Of a stretch of 64,000 bases of DNA, positions 52,614-63,345 are shown piece by piece (the first letter of the stretch is position 1; each line of letters begins with the position of its first letter). A model generated the notes under the pieces. It was not told where the DNA came from. It made no database searches and saw nothing but the letters and a program-made list of their open reading frames with translations. The DNA comes from Lactobacillus sp. (lineage in GTDB: Bacteria; Bacillota; Bacilli; Lactobacillales; Lactobacillaceae). The DNA lies in assembly GCF_014803895.1 (NCBI RefSeq), contig NZ_JAAVAU010000003.1, positions 41,140 to 105,139 of the forward strand, given 5' to 3'. The translations under genes were made by a program, and so were the position numbers.

Positions 52614-52662
52614 ATATGTTAAAATTCTTAGTTAGAAACAAAGAAAGGACCTATTGTATTTA

Positions 52663-53328
52663 ATGCAAGTAGCGATTGATGGACCAGCATCAGCTGGGAA
52701 AAGCACAGTTGCAAAAATTGTTGCTAAAAATTTATCTTTTATTTACATCGACACTGGTGCAATGTATAGAGCATGTACTCTGATAGCGCGCAATAACCAT
52801 GTTGATTACGGAAATGAAGCAGAAATTTTAAAATTAATTGATCAAAGTACAATTGATTTTAAAAATGAAGCAGGAGAACAAAAAGTTTTTGTAAATGGTG
52901 AGGATGCATCTTTGGCAATTCGTACACCAGAAATTACTGAGAATGTATCTCAAGTTTCTGCTTTAGCTGGAGTTCGTGAGAAGATGGTTGAACTTCAACG
53001 TGAAATGGCCGGAAAGAATAATGTTATCATGGATGGACGTGATATTGGAACTACGGTTTTGCCGGACGCAGATGTAAAAATCTTCTTAATTGCTAGTGTA
53101 GAGTCTAGAGCAAAACGCCGTTTCTTGGATTTTCAAGAAAAAGGTATTCACCAAGATCTTAAAGATATTGAACATGATATCGAAGTAAGAGACTATAAAG
53201 ATTCTCACCGTAAAATTTCACCTCTAAAAAAAGCCGACGATGCAATAGAGTTGGACACAACTAATATGACTATTGATGAAGTTGTAGGGGAAATCACAAA
53301 TTTAATTGAAAAAAAACAAAAAAATTAA
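52663..53328 (+). CDS. cmk: Cytidylate kinase
   Basis: The 221-residue kinase phosphorylates CMP and dCMP. It has the P loop IDGPASAGKST (about 5-15), YIDTGAMYRACT and NVIMDGRDIGTTVLPDADVK, and a lid with DYKDSHR. I list ATG 52663 (MQVAIDGP), the usual family start; a TTG at 52654 would sit nearer the AAAGGA site, so the start is not settled. It precedes rpsA as in most Firmicutes. Confidence 0.95.
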   Translation: MQVAIDGPASAGKSTVAKIVAKNLSFIYIDTGAMYRACTLIARNNHVDYGNEAEILKLIDQSTIDFKNEAGEQKVFVNGEDASLAIRTPEITENVSQVSALAGVREKMVELQREMAGKNNVIMDGRDIGTTVLPDADVKIFLIASVESRAKRRFLDFQEKGIHQDLKDIEHDIEVRDYKDSHRKISPLKKADDAIELDTTNMTIDEVVGEITNLIEKKQKN

Positions 53329-53390
53329 GCAAAACAGTAGAAATATTTTCTTAATTACTTTAAAATGGAACATGATATTGGGAGGTACTT

Positions 53391-54590
53391 ATGTCAGATA
53401 ATAGTAATCAATTCTTAGATGCTTTAAAAGAAATGCAAGGAGTCGAAGTTGGTAACATCGTAGACGTTGAAGTTTTAGATGTTGAAGACGGCCAAATTGC
53501 TGTTGGTGTAGAAAACGCAGGTGTTGAAGGTGTCATCACTAAGCGCGAATTTACTGTAGATCGTAACGCAGATTTACGCGAATTAGTAAAACCAGGTGAC
53601 AAGTTCAAGGCTTTAGTTCTTAGAAGAGCTGGCGGCGATAAGGAAAACGGTGAATTCTTCTTCTCCGTAACTCGCTTGAAGGAAAGAGAAGCTTACAAGG
53701 AATTAGAAAAGGTCTTCGAAGAAGGTAAGACTGTTGAAGGTACTGTAACTGGTGCCGTACGTGGTGGTTTATTAGTAGATGTTGGTACTAGAGGTTTCTT
53801 ACCAGCTTCACTTATTTCTAACCGTTATGTGTCAGATTTGAAGCCATACATTGGCAAGAAGATGAACTTAAAGATCACTGAAATTGATCCTAACAAGAAC
53901 CGTTTGATTCTTTCTAGAAAAGATTTAATCGAAAAAGAACGTGAAGAAGCATTTGAAAATGTTGCTAACCAATTAGTTGTTGGCGACACTGTTGAAGGTA
54001 AAGTTTCACGTTTAACTGGTTTCGGTGCATTCGTTGATGTTGGTGGTGTTGATGGTTTAGTTCACATCTCTGAAATTTCTTACAAGCACATTGACAAGCC
54101 AAGTGATGTTTTGAAGGCTGGTCAAGATGTTACAGTTAAGGTTATCGGTATCGACAACGATAGACACCGCATCTCCCTTTCAATTAAGCAAACTTTGCCA
54201 TCTCCATTTGAAGAAGCAACTTCCGGCTTAACCGAAGGTGATATTATTGAAGGTGAAGTTAAGACTTTAACTGCATTTGGTGCATTTGTTGAAGTTGCTG
54301 AAGGTATCCAAGGTTTAGTTCACGTTTCTGAAATTTCAAACAAGCACGTTGACAAGCCAAGCGATGTTTTAAAGGCTGGAGAAACTGTTAAGGTTAAAGT
54401 TTTGAACATTGACCCAAGTGACAGAAGAATTTCATTGTCAATTAAGCAAGCTGATCCAAATGCTAAGAGTGAAGAACGTCCACGTCGTCGTCGCCAAGAT
54501 TCAGTTACTGAAAAGTACATGAGCGACAATAACGACAATGGTTTTGCATTAGGTGATATCATCGGTGATCAACTTAAAGACAACGATTAA
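53391..54590 (+). CDS. rpsA: Ribosomal protein S1 homologue (four S1 domains)
   Basis: The 399-residue protein has four S1 barrels beginning near residues 15, 108, 192 and 278. The third and fourth are near duplicates (VDGLVHISEISYKHIDKPSD and IQGLVHVSEISNKHVDKPSD). It is shorter than the six-domain S1 of E. coli, as usual in Firmicutes, and ends in a basic RPRRRRQ patch and an acidic tail. Codon use indicates strong expression. GGGAGG precedes the ATG. Confidence 0.95.
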   Translation: MSDNSNQFLDALKEMQGVEVGNIVDVEVLDVEDGQIAVGVENAGVEGVITKREFTVDRNADLRELVKPGDKFKALVLRRAGGDKENGEFFFSVTRLKEREAYKELEKVFEEGKTVEGTVTGAVRGGLLVDVGTRGFLPASLISNRYVSDLKPYIGKKMNLKITEIDPNKNRLILSRKDLIEKEREEAFENVANQLVVGDTVEGKVSRLTGFGAFVDVGGVDGLVHISEISYKHIDKPSDVLKAGQDVTVKVIGIDNDRHRISLSIKQTLPSPFEEATSGLTEGDIIEGEVKTLTAFGAFVEVAEGIQGLVHVSEISNKHVDKPSDVLKAGETVKVKVLNIDPSDRRISLSIKQADPNAKSEERPRRRRQDSVTEKYMSDNNDNGFALGDIIGDQLKDND

Positions 54591-54602
54591 TTTCATTTAA
54601 TT

Positions 54603-54633
54603 AAAAAAGCTGGCTATCGTCAGCTTTTTTTTT
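54603..54633 (+). terminator. Terminator of rpsA
   Basis: AAAAAAGCTG and CAGCTTTTTT around an 8-base loop, followed by more T. Confidence 0.85.
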
Positions 54634-54656
54634 ATCAAGAGAAAGGAGCATTAAAT

Positions 54657-55964
54657 ATGTCATTACCAGTTGTAGCAATTGTAGGTCGACCAAACGTGGG
54701 TAAATCTACATTATTTAATAGAATCATTAATTCTCGTGTAGCTATTGTTGAAGATGAAGCTGGAGTAACTAGAGATAGAATTTATTCTCGAGCAGAGTGG
54801 ATGGGACATGAATTTATCTTAATTGATACGGGTGGTATCACCCTCAATGAAGGTGAAATTGAAGAACAAATTAAAGCTCAAGCAGAGATTGCAATAGATG
54901 AAGCTGATGTAATTGTAATGTTAGGCGATGTAACCAACCATATGACTAATATGGATGAAACTATTGCTAAGATGCTTTATCGCACTAAAAAACCTGTTAT
55001 TTTAGCCGTTAATAAAGCTGATAATCCAGAGCAACGAAATGACATTTATGATTTCTATAGTTTAGGCTTTGGCGATCCAATACCAGTATCTGGTGGACAT
55101 GGAACTGGTATTGGTGATTTATTAGATGCTATTGTTGCTCAATTTGGTGACAAAGCCAATCAACACGAGGACGATTCTATTCGCTTTAGTGTAATTGGTC
55201 GGCCAAATGTGGGAAAATCTTCACTTGTTAATGCAATTTTAGGTGAACAACGTGTAATTGTTTCTAATATTGAGGGTACTACTCGTGATGCTATTGACAC
55301 TAGCTTTAAACATGATGGTGAAAAATATACTATCGTTGATACTGCCGGCATTAGACGACGTGGTAAAGTTTATGAAAAGACAGAAAAATATTCTGTTATG
55401 CGTGCAATGAGTGCAATTGAGAATAGTGATATTACACTCTTAGTGTTAGATGCAAGTACTGGAATTCGTGAGCAAGATAAACATGTGGCAGGTTATGCTC
55501 ATGATGCTGGACGTGGTGTTATTATTGTAGTTAATAAGTGGGACTTACCAGAAAAAAATAGTACTACAATGCAAGATTTTACGGCTACGATTAGAAGAGA
55601 ATTTCAATATTTGGATTATGCACCAATTATATTTGTATCAGCTAAAACTGGCCAACGTGTGCCACAAATTCTAAATCTTGTTAAAGAAGTTCATGAAAAC
55701 CAAAATCGTCGTATTCAATCTAGTGTACTTAATGACTTACTATTAGAAGCTACTAGAATCACCCCAACACCATTAGTTAATGGTAAAAGACTAAGAATTT
55801 ACTATATGACTCAAGTAGCTACTAATCCACCTTCATTTGTTGTATTTGTCAATGAACCTGAGTTGCTGCACTTCTCATATCAACGTTTCTTAATTAATCA
55901 ATTACGACAAAACTTTGATTTTATTGGAACACCAATAAAAATTATGGCGCGTAAGAGAAAATAA
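54657..55964 (+). CDS. der: Ribosome-associated GTPase Der (EngA)
   Basis: The 435-residue GTPase has two G domains in tandem, each with its own P loop ([12 protein letters not shown] near residue 10 and [12 protein letters not shown] near residue 182), DTGG/DTAG motifs and NKAD/NKWD. A C-terminal KH-like domain (about 350-435) follows. It is essential for 50S assembly. AGAAAGGAG precedes the ATG. Confidence 0.97.
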   Translation: MSLPVVAIVGRPNVGKSTLFNRIINSRVAIVEDEAGVTRDRIYSRAEWMGHEFILIDTGGITLNEGEIEEQIKAQAEIAIDEADVIVMLGDVTNHMTNMDETIAKMLYRTKKPVILAVNKADNPEQRNDIYDFYSLGFGDPIPVSGGHGTGIGDLLDAIVAQFGDKANQHEDDSIRFSVIGRPNVGKSSLVNAILGEQRVIVSNIEGTTRDAIDTSFKHDGEKYTIVDTAGIRRRGKVYEKTEKYSVMRAMSAIENSDITLLVLDASTGIREQDKHVAGYAHDAGRGVIIVVNKWDLPEKNSTTMQDFTATIRREFQYLDYAPIIFVSAKTGQRVPQILNLVKEVHENQNRRIQSSVLNDLLLEATRITPTPLVNGKRLRIYYMTQVATNPPSFVVFVNEPELLHFSYQRFLINQLRQNFDFIGTPIKIMARKRK

Positions 55965-56149
55965 TGTTACACTTAATTTTGCTTAAATTTTTAAGATATT
56001 AGTTAAAAAAGCTTGTGGCATCAATAGTTCTGTGCTAACTTTAATGCAGGGACTAATGATTGGTAGTCATCATTCTTCCTTTTTCATATTTTTATGAAGA
56101 CAAGTTTTGAACTTTATCTTAAAAAGTTCAAATCAGGAGGTGAATCAGA

Positions 56150-56425
56150 ATGGCAAATAAAGCTGAATTAGTTTCAGAAGTTTCTTCAAAGACTAACTTA
56201 ACTAAAAAAGATGCTGCTGCTGCTGTAGATGCAATTTTTAATTCTATCCAAGAAAATCTTGCTAAAGGCGAAAAGGTTCAATTGATCGGCTTCGGTACTT
56301 TTGAAGTACGTGATCGCGCAGCTCGTAAGGGTCGTAATCCACAAACTGGTGTTGAAATTCAAATTCCAGCATCTAAGGTTCCTGCATTTAAGCCAGGTAA
56401 GGCTCTTAAGGACGCAGTTAAATAA
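56150..56425 (+). CDS. hup: DNA-binding protein HU
   Basis: The 91-residue histone-like protein shows [20 protein letters not shown], the dimer core [20 protein letters not shown], and the DNA-binding arm [28 protein letters not shown] precedes the ATG. The 185 bases upstream (55965-56149) hold a long leader with no gene; no promoter could be called with confidence. Confidence 0.98.
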   Translation: MANKAELVSEVSSKTNLTKKDAAAAVDAIFNSIQENLAKGEKVQLIGFGTFEVRDRAARKGRNPQTGVEIQIPASKVPAFKPGKALKDAVK

Positions 56426-56454
56426 TTTTGAAATTATCTATTGATTTCACAGAA

Positions 56455-56487
56455 AAACGTTAAGCTTTTGGGCTTAACGCTTTTTTT
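56455..56487 (+). terminator. Terminator of hup
   Basis: CGTTAAGC, TTTTGG, GCTTAACG, then C and seven T. Confidence 0.88.
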
Positions 56488-56530
56488 GTGTACAATTATC
56501 GTATAAAAATAAAAAGAAGGGTGGCATTTT

Positions 56531-57778
56531 ATGTCATATTCAGAACAATTGTTAGATGCAATTCAAAATCATGATTTTTCCAATAATCAAATTTTATTAG
56601 AACAAGCTCTAGATAATGATAATCCAGAAATATTAGCTTCTTTAGCTGATAATTTAACTGACATGGGCTTTACTGATTTAGCGAAGCAAATTTATCGTGT
56701 ATTAATTGCAAAATTTCCCCATGAAGATCTTTTTAAAGTTTATTTGGCTGAAATTCTTTTAAACGATGGTTATGAAGATGATGGTTTAACCTTACTTTAC
56801 AATATTTCTTCAACCAGTGATGCATATTTAGAAAGCTTACTTGCTCAAGCTGATTATTATCAAACTAATGGTTTGATTGAAACAGCAAAGCAAAAACTCC
56901 TACAAGCTAAAAAAATAGCGCCAGAAGAAGATGCTATCACATTTGGTTTAGCTGAATTAGATTATTTAAGTGGAAATTATTCTGATGCCTTAAAATATTA
57001 TCAAGAATTAGCTAAAAATAATAAAACATTTGGTGAAGTAGTAATAAGTCAAAGAATTGCAGCTTGTTTAGCTAAATTAGGTGATTATGAAGCAGCTGCA
57101 CAAGAATTAAGAGACCATAGTAATGATATTCTGAGTATTGACGCTCTTTATGAAGCAGGTTTAATTATGTTGTCTGCTAACGACAATAAGGCAGCAATTA
57201 ATTATTTCGATCAAGTAATTGAAACTCAGCCCGATTATGTTAATGCATATCCTTTGCTTGCCCAGGCTTATATGAATGAAGATAATAATGAAGAAGTCCT
57301 CAGAACAGCTCAAACTGGTCTTTCATATAATGAGTTTGATGAGACCTTGTATGGCCTGGGATCTAAGGCAGCAGCCAATTTAAATCGTCTAGACGAAGCA
57401 GAGCGTTTGTTACGCAAAGGATTAAAGGTCGCACCAGATAACAGTGATTTGCGGTTGCAATTGTCTAATCTTTATTTACTTGAAGGAAAAGATGAAGATA
57501 ATTTAGCTTTATTTAAAAATCTTGATGATGACCAACTTGAACCACAGGCTCACTGGAATCGAGCACTATCTTATCAAAGAATGGAGGATTACGAGAAAGC
57601 TCAGGGTGAATTTTTACTTGCATATCCAGCTTTTCAAGAAAATACTAGTTTCTTAAAGCAAATGATTATTTTCTTTAGAGAAGTTGGTAACAATGATATT
57701 ACTAAAGAATTACTACAAAAATATCTTAAACTTGTCCCTGAAGATGATGAAATGCAAGATTTATTTGATCAGTTATAA
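56531..57778 (+). CDS. Tetratricopeptide repeat protein
   Basis: The 415-residue soluble protein consists of helical repeats of about 34 residues throughout (for example AEILLNDGYEDDGLTLLYNI, FGLAELDYLSGNYSDALKYY, EAGLIMLSANDNKAAINYFD, LRKGLKVAPDNSDLRLQLSN). It is acidic, without signal peptide. TPR proteins at this place after hup occur in many Bacilli and probably act as scaffolds. Partner unknown. Confidence 0.9.
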   Translation: MSYSEQLLDAIQNHDFSNNQILLEQALDNDNPEILASLADNLTDMGFTDLAKQIYRVLIAKFPHEDLFKVYLAEILLNDGYEDDGLTLLYNISSTSDAYLESLLAQADYYQTNGLIETAKQKLLQAKKIAPEEDAITFGLAELDYLSGNYSDALKYYQELAKNNKTFGEVVISQRIAACLAKLGDYEAAAQELRDHSNDILSIDALYEAGLIMLSANDNKAAINYFDQVIETQPDYVNAYPLLAQAYMNEDNNEEVLRTAQTGLSYNEFDETLYGLGSKAAANLNRLDEAERLLRKGLKVAPDNSDLRLQLSNLYLLEGKDEDNLALFKNLDDDQLEPQAHWNRALSYQRMEDYEKAQGEFLLAYPAFQENTSFLKQMIIFFREVGNNDITKELLQKYLKLVPEDDEMQDLFDQL

Positions 57779-57918
57779 AGGTAATAAACTCCAGTCTAAG
57801 TTAAAAAATTAGTTTATATAGTTTATAATAGATATATATACAGGAAAAGATATATTTTTAATAATTAGACTTTCTTTTTCTTGGCACAGGGGTGCCTAAA
57901 GCAATTTAAGGAGTTTAT

Positions 57919-59115
57919 ATGAAAATTACAAATTTACCCACAGTTTTTACTGAAGCTTTACCAGTTTTAAAAAAAATTAACGAAGCGGGTTATGAAGCAT
58001 ATTTTGTGGGTGGAAGCGTTAGAGATCTTTTATTAGATCGCCATATTCATGATGTAGATATTGCAACTAGCGCTTATCCAATGGAAATTAAGCATATTTT
58101 TAATAAAACAATTGATACAGGGATTAAGCATGGAACGGTAACTATTTTGTACAATGGCAATAGCTACGAAATTACAACTTTTAGAACAGAGTCGGGATAT
58201 CAAGACTATCGTCGACCTGATCATGTTACTTTTGTGCAAAATCTTTCTGAGGATTTGAAACGCCGTGACTTCACCATTAATGCATTAGCAATGGACATAG
58301 AAGGTAATATCATTGATCATTTTGATGGAGTTGGAGACTTAGACCGCCAAGTGATAAAAGCTGTTGGTATAGCCGAAAATAGGTTCCATGAAGATGCTCT
58401 AAGGATGATGCGTGCTGTCCGCTTTATGAGTCAACTTGAATTTGATCTTGAAGAAAAAACTTACCAAGCAATTAAAGATAACCATGCATTGCTTTCAAAA
58501 ATTTCAGTTGAACGTATTCGGGATGAATTTGTTAAGATGGGAATTGCTAGTGGTAGTAAAAGAGCTTTTAAAGTTTTTTTAGATACTGGTTTATCAGAAG
58601 AAGTACCTTATTTCAAAGGAAAAAAAGAATTACTTTCTATCTTTACTCAATTAACTTTTAGTCCTATGACTGAAGAAAATTTATGGGCATTAATGATTAT
58701 TCTTCTTAAAATAGATAATCAGGATATTCCTAAATTTATGCGTACATGGAAAAATTCAAACGCAATGGAAAGACAAGTTGCCAAAATTGTAGAATTTTTT
58801 GATTTAATTAGTTTAGGAATTCCAACTAATTATGATTTGTTCCAAAGAGATTTAAAAACAATCATTTTAACAATTGATTTAGCCCATATTTTAGGCCAGC
58901 CAATTAATGGAAGTGCCTTGGTCGACCGTTATGAAGCTTTGCCAATTAAGAAACAAAAAGATTTAGTTGTTGATGGTAAAACTTTGCTTACCAGTGGAAT
59001 TCCCGCTGGTCCCAAAGTAGGATATTTACTACGTGAAATCACCCGTGCTGTAGTTGAAGGTGAAATAGCAAATAAACCAGAAGAAATTAATCAATTTATT
59101 CTTGAACATGAATAA
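57919..59115 (+). CDS. cca: CCA-adding tRNA nucleotidyltransferase
   Basis: The 398-residue enzyme builds the CCA end on tRNAs, needed here because tRNA-His does not encode it. The polymerase head has [20 protein letters not shown] (GGSVRD and DxD), then [12 protein letters not shown] and the [15 protein letters not shown] motif. The neck and tail are divergent as usual. AAGGAG precedes the ATG. A small GGCAC-AGGG-GTGCC hairpin (57883-57896) lies just upstream of the ribosome site. Confidence 0.96.
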   Translation: MKITNLPTVFTEALPVLKKINEAGYEAYFVGGSVRDLLLDRHIHDVDIATSAYPMEIKHIFNKTIDTGIKHGTVTILYNGNSYEITTFRTESGYQDYRRPDHVTFVQNLSEDLKRRDFTINALAMDIEGNIIDHFDGVGDLDRQVIKAVGIAENRFHEDALRMMRAVRFMSQLEFDLEEKTYQAIKDNHALLSKISVERIRDEFVKMGIASGSKRAFKVFLDTGLSEEVPYFKGKKELLSIFTQLTFSPMTEENLWALMIILLKIDNQDIPKFMRTWKNSNAMERQVAKIVEFFDLISLGIPTNYDLFQRDLKTIILTIDLAHILGQPINGSALVDRYEALPIKKQKDLVVDGKTLLTSGIPAGPKVGYLLREITRAVVEGEIANKPEEINQFILEHE

Positions 59116-59147
59116 AAAAGTCGGAGTTTGTCACTCCGACTTTTTTA
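59112..59147. terminator. Bidirectional terminator between cca and the hemolysin-III gene
   Basis: AGTCGGAGT, TTGTC, ACTCCGACT with A and T runs on both sides; it overlaps the ends of both convergent genes. Confidence 0.9.
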
Positions 59148-59810
59148 AACATATAATAAAATTGAGAAATACATCAAGATAGAACCGAGCATTACAAATA
59201 AATGCCAAATCACGTGAATATAGGGAATACGACGCATTGAAAATAAAATTGCACCAATAGTATAGGCAATTCCACCACCTACTAAGAGCCAAAAGCCTGT
59301 GGGTCCTAAAACAGGATATAAGTCTGCACTAGCGAAGATAACCATCCATCCCATTAAGACATATGTTACTGTATCTAAAGCTACATGTTTGCCTTGATTA
59401 AAGATATAAAATAAGATTCCAAACACGGATAGGGCAATAATAATACTCCATAATACCCATCCTTTCGCTCCACCAATTGCTACCAAAGTATAAGGAGTAT
59501 AGGAGCCAGCAATTAAAATGAAGATTGATGAATGATCAAATATTTGAAAAACTTTTCTCGCTTTAGTAAAAACAAGACTGTGATACAAGGTAGAGAATAA
59601 ATATAATAAAACTAAACTTGATCCATATAAAGTAAAGCAAACAATTTTCATTGGGTTACCACTTTGGGCAGCTACTACAATGAGAATTACTAATCCAGCT
59701 ACTGACAGTCCAAAACCGATTCCATGCGTGACAGCACTTAAAACATTATCTATAATATTATAAGTTTTCGAGCGATTAGTTGGTTCTCTCCATAAATCTT
59801 TAATCGACAT
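59145..59810 (-). CDS. Hemolysin III / TrhA family membrane protein (PAQR)
   Basis: The 221-residue protein has seven hydrophobic helices and the PAQR residues NVLSAVTHGIGFG, LYHSL, FDHSSIFILIAGSYTP and HVIWHLFVM (the histidines and aspartate of the metal site). The name hemolysin comes from a Bacillus cereus relative; the family is now linked to membrane fluidity or energetics, and no toxin activity should be assumed. Confidence 0.9.
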   Translation of the reverse strand: MSIKDLWREPTNRSKTYNIIDNVLSAVTHGIGFGLSVAGLVILIVVAAQSGNPMKIVCFTLYGSSLVLLYLFSTLYHSLVFTKARKVFQIFDHSSIFILIAGSYTPYTLVAIGGAKGWVLWSIIIALSVFGILFYIFNQGKHVALDTVTYVLMGWMVIFASADLYPVLGPTGFWLLVGGGIAYTIGAILFSMRRIPYIHVIWHLFVMLGSILMYFSILLYV

Positions 59811-59832
59811 ACGTATTCTCCCATAATTCTTT

Positions 59833-59861
59833 TTAACTCAGTTTTAGATTTTTGATATACT
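59833..59861 (+). promoter_or_regulatory. Promoter of degV-yozE
   Basis: TTAACT (59833-59838), 17-bp spacer, TATACT (59856-59861). Confidence 0.5.
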
Positions 59862-59950
59862 AAAACTTGTATCTATAAGCTAAATTCTATCACATTAGAA
59901 AAAAGTTTTAATTTCTAATTCAAATCCTAAGAGAAATGAAGGACCAATTT

Positions 59951-60805
59951 ATGGCAAATATTAAAGTTGTAACTGACTCCTCAGTGCAATTAACTACTGA
60001 AGAAATTGAAAAATATGATATTACAGTTGTTCCACTAACAATCACAATTGATAAAGAAACTTACACTGACGGTGTAGATATTACTCGAAGTGAATTTGTT
60101 GAAAAAATGCTCCATTCTGTTGAACTTCCCAAGACTAGCCAACCAGCAATTGGTGTATTTGAAAAGACTTTTAATGAATTAACTAAAAATGAAGATGATC
60201 AAGTGATCGGTATTTTTTTATCACATAACTTAAGTGGTACTATCGAGGCTGCTAGACAAGCAGTAAATATCATTGGTAAAGAAAATCAAATTACTTTAAT
60301 TGATTCGCAAATGACTGATCGCGGGGAAGGTTTTCAAGTATTAGCTGCAGCTAAAGATGCTCAAGCTGGTAAGTCAATGGATGAAATTGTGACTCATGTT
60401 AACCAAATTATTGAAAATCAAACCTTGGAAATGATGGTCGTTGATTTAAAAAATATTATCAAAGGCGGTCGTTTGGGTAAAGTTTCTGGTACAATTGCCA
60501 CATTACTTAATATTCGAATTGTGTTACAAATGCCAGGAGGGGATTTAATTGTCGCCAAGAAAGGCCGTGGTAAAAAATTCTCTAAACGTTTTGATGAGCG
60601 GGTTTTAAACGATATTGCGCAAAATAAAAATACCATTAAAGCCGTAGGTATTTCTTATGTTAATACTCCTAAAGAGATGGAAGAATTAGCTGCAAAAATT
60701 AAAGATATAAATCCCGATATCGATGTTTTAGTCCAACAAACTAGTCCAATTATTGCTACACATGCGGGTGAAGGCGCATACGCAATTATTTATTATACGG
60801 AGTAA
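59951..60805 (+). CDS. DegV family fatty-acid-binding protein
   Basis: The 284-residue protein starts at ATG 59951 (MANIKVVTDSSVQLTTEEIE) because AAGGACC lies six bases upstream of it and overlaps the earlier ATG 59936. DegV features: VTDSSVQL, VPLTITID, TSQPAIGVFEKTF and FLSHNLSGTIEAARQA, where serine binds the carboxylate. FakB-like members hand fatty acids to the FakA kinase. Which fatty acid is bound cannot be told from sequence. Confidence 0.93.
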   Translation: MANIKVVTDSSVQLTTEEIEKYDITVVPLTITIDKETYTDGVDITRSEFVEKMLHSVELPKTSQPAIGVFEKTFNELTKNEDDQVIGIFLSHNLSGTIEAARQAVNIIGKENQITLIDSQMTDRGEGFQVLAAAKDAQAGKSMDEIVTHVNQIIENQTLEMMVVDLKNIIKGGRLGKVSGTIATLLNIRIVLQMPGGDLIVAKKGRGKKFSKRFDERVLNDIAQNKNTIKAVGISYVNTPKEMEELAAKIKDINPDIDVLVQQTSPIIATHAGEGAYAIIYYTE

Positions 60806-60808
60806 AAA

Positions 60809-61036
60809 ATGGCTTATCGTGAAAGTTTTTATCGTTTTTTGATGACGCAACGTGATCCGGATTCTCATAATGATATTGCAGAATTTGCTAATAATGCACA
60901 ACATGATAGTAGTTTTCCACGTCAAAGTCAGGATTATGAAGAAATTTCTAATTATCTTGAATTAAATGCAGGGTATTTACCCCGTATGACTATTTTTGAT
61001 GATGCTTATCAAATGTATCTTGATAAGATGAACTAA
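60809..61036 (+). CDS. YozE family SAM-like protein
   Basis: The 75-residue protein matches the YozE family (SAM-like fold): [20 protein letters not shown], then [16 protein letters not shown]. It starts four bases after the degV stop and ends ten before the protease gene, so it is mid-operon. Function is unknown. Confidence 0.9.
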   Translation: MAYRESFYRFLMTQRDPDSHNDIAEFANNAQHDSSFPRQSQDYEEISNYLELNAGYLPRMTIFDDAYQMYLDKMN

Positions 61037-61046
61037 GGATAAAATT

Positions 61047-62489
61047 ATGACAAAATTAGATAAAAAAGACCAACCAGATGATAATGAAAAGTCTAAGGTA
61101 AAAAATAAGTTTAAACTTCCTAAAACTGCTCAATTTGCCATCACTATATTAGTTAGTTTAGCAATTGGTAGTGGAGCTACTTATGGTATTATGAAATACC
61201 AACAAGATAATTCGCCTTTAGCTAATGTAGAAAAAGTATATAATCAACTACAAACGACATATTATAAAAAGGTTTCCACTAAGCAATTAACTCAAGGAGC
61301 AGTTAATGGGATGCTTAACAGCTTAAATGACCCTTACTCCCAAGCTCTTACTGGACAAAGTCAGCAACAGATTAATAGTTTGGTTGAGGGATCTAACTTT
61401 GGCGGTGTAGGGATTCAAATGACTGTCAAAAACAATAAAATTTTAGTGGAATCCATTGTCGCTGATTCTCCAGCTTCTAAGAGTAATATTAAAGTTGGGG
61501 ATGAAATTGTAAGTGTAGATGGTAAAAAAGTTTCTGCTAGTCAATTTAATAAAGTTGCCGAATTAGTACGGGGCAAAAAAGGGACAAAAGTTAAATTACA
61601 ATTGAAACGTAATAATACTAAGTTTATAGTAACTTTGACTCGCGCTACAATTTCTCAATCCAGTTTAACAGTTAAAACTCAAGGACAAGCAACAATTATT
61701 ACAATTACCCAGTTTGATGTTAATACTGCTAAAGATCTTAAAGCGGCTCTTAAGCAAATTAATCCTAAAAAAACACCTAAGCTTATTATTGACTTGCAGG
61801 ATAATCCTGGTGGAGTAATGAACAGTGCCTTAGAGGCAGCTTCTTATTTTGTACCAAATGGTAAAGTTTTAATGCGTTATCAAAGCCGTAATAGTCAAGA
61901 AATTATTAAGTCATCTAAGAAGCTTTCAGGTGGGTATAAGACTAGCTTAAAGCCAATCATCTTAATCAATGATCAGACAGCAAGTGCTAGTGAGATCTTT
62001 ACAGCTGCTCTAGTAGAAAATAACCGGGCCGTTACTGTGGGACAAACTTCGTATGGTAAAGGTACAGTTCAACAAGTGGGTAATAGTGATAATGTAGAAT
62101 ACAAATATACTGTTGCTAAGTGGTTAACACCTAATGGGACATGGATTAACCATAAAGGAATCAAGCCAACTTATAAAACCAAAGAATCCAAATTTTCACA
62201 ATTACCACAATTCCAATCTAACCAAACTCTTAAAAAGAATATGATGGGATTAGACGTTGCGATTCTACAGCAATATCTTACTGCCCTTGGATATTTAAAA
62301 AATAATATTACTGGGGTATATGATAGTGCAACTCAAGCAAGTGTAGTCAAATTCCAAAAGTCACAAGGGTTAACTGTTAATGGAAAAGTAACTAGCTCGA
62401 CTATTCAGCGGTTATACTTGCTAGCTGCACAAAGAGCTAGTCAATCAAATCCAGCCTTGAAAAAGGCATTAAGTCTGAAAGTAAATTAG
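61047..62489 (+). CDS. Carboxy-terminal processing protease (S41), CtpA-like
   Basis: The 480-residue protease has an N-terminal membrane helix (about 28-48). A PDZ domain (about 110-190) with NFGGVGIQMTVKNNKILVES follows. The S41 catalytic domain has DLQDNPGGVMNSALEAASYF, the serine in TASASEIFTAALVENN and the lysine in TSYGKGTVQQ. A C-terminal peptidoglycan-binding domain (about 400-465, LDVAILQQYLTALGYLKNNI) closes it. It should act outside the cell at the wall. Confidence 0.95.
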   Translation: MTKLDKKDQPDDNEKSKVKNKFKLPKTAQFAITILVSLAIGSGATYGIMKYQQDNSPLANVEKVYNQLQTTYYKKVSTKQLTQGAVNGMLNSLNDPYSQALTGQSQQQINSLVEGSNFGGVGIQMTVKNNKILVESIVADSPASKSNIKVGDEIVSVDGKKVSASQFNKVAELVRGKKGTKVKLQLKRNNTKFIVTLTRATISQSSLTVKTQGQATIITITQFDVNTAKDLKAALKQINPKKTPKLIIDLQDNPGGVMNSALEAASYFVPNGKVLMRYQSRNSQEIIKSSKKLSGGYKTSLKPIILINDQTASASEIFTAALVENNRAVTVGQTSYGKGTVQQVGNSDNVEYKYTVAKWLTPNGTWINHKGIKPTYKTKESKFSQLPQFQSNQTLKKNMMGLDVAILQQYLTALGYLKNNITGVYDSATQASVVKFQKSQGLTVNGKVTSSTIQRLYLLAAQRASQSNPALKKALSLKVN

Positions 62490-62502
62490 AAGGTGTAAAA
62501 AA

Positions 62503-63345
62503 ATGGGAACTATTCAATGGTATCCAGGTCACATGAATAAGGCTAAAAATCAACTAGAAGATAATTTAGACCTAATTGATGTAATTATTGAAGTTTTAGA
62601 TGCGCGATTACCTGTTTCTTCTCGTAATCCAATGATTGGTAATTTAACTAAGAAAAAGCCGCACATTGTGATATTAAATAAGTCAGATTTAGCAGATCCG
62701 CTTCAAACTAAACGCTGGACTCATTATTTTCAAGAGCAAGGTAACTTTGTGCTTTCTTTAGATGCACAACATAATACTAATATGAGCACTTTGTTTAAGA
62801 TTATTAAACTTGCAGGAAAGGAAAAAATTGATAAGTTAGTAGCTAAAGGGGCAGCTCATCCAACCATTAGAGTTGCAATTGCTGGAATACCTAATTGTGG
62901 AAAATCTACTATTATCAACCGAATGGTTGGGAGAAATGCTGCGATTGTGGGAGATAAACCAGGAGTAACTAAGGGACAAAGCTGGTTGAAAACATCTAAT
63001 TCTAGCGTTCAAATTTTGGATACACCAGGTATTTTATGGCCTAAGTTTTCTGATCAGGAAGTAGGTTATAAATTAGCAGCCTGTGGTGCTATTAAAGATA
63101 ATATTTTTCATGCAGATGATGTAGCAATGTTTTTAATTAAATTTTTGCGAGAACATTACCTTAATGATTTATGTAAATTTGCTCGTTTTGATAAGGAATC
63201 ACTGGAACAATTTAATGATGTAGATTTGATGTTAGCAATGACACAAAAATATGGTATGCGGGATGATTATGAACGTTTTTCATTATATATGTTACAAAGA
63301 TTTCGAAAGGGTAAAATTGGAAGGATTACGCTAGATTTAAGATGA
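62503..63345 (+). CDS. rbgA: Ribosome biogenesis GTPase RbgA (YlqF)
   Basis: The 280-residue protein has circularly permuted G motifs: NKSDLAD (G4) comes first (about residue 59), then [14 protein letters not shown] (G1, about 127) and DTPG (G3, about 170). The start [20 protein letters not shown] is typical. It promotes late 50S assembly. It overlaps rnhB by four bases (ATGA), the common rbgA-rnhB pair. Confidence 0.96.
   Translation: MGTIQWYPGHMNKAKNQLEDNLDLIDVIIEVLDARLPVSSRNPMIGNLTKKKPHIVILNKSDLADPLQTKRWTHYFQEQGNFVLSLDAQHNTNMSTLFKIIKLAGKEKIDKLVAKGAAHPTIRVAIAGIPNCGKSTIINRMVGRNAAIVGDKPGVTKGQSWLKTSNSSVQILDTPGILWPKFSDQEVGYKLAACGAIKDNIFHADDVAMFLIKFLREHYLNDLCKFARFDKESLEQFNDVDLMLAMTQKYGMRDDYERFSLYMLQRFRKGKIGRITLDLR

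Noticed and set aside
59145..59810. Hemolysin toxin
   Set aside because: It belongs to the PAQR/hemolysin III membrane family found throughout harmless bacteria; the name does not show toxin activity.
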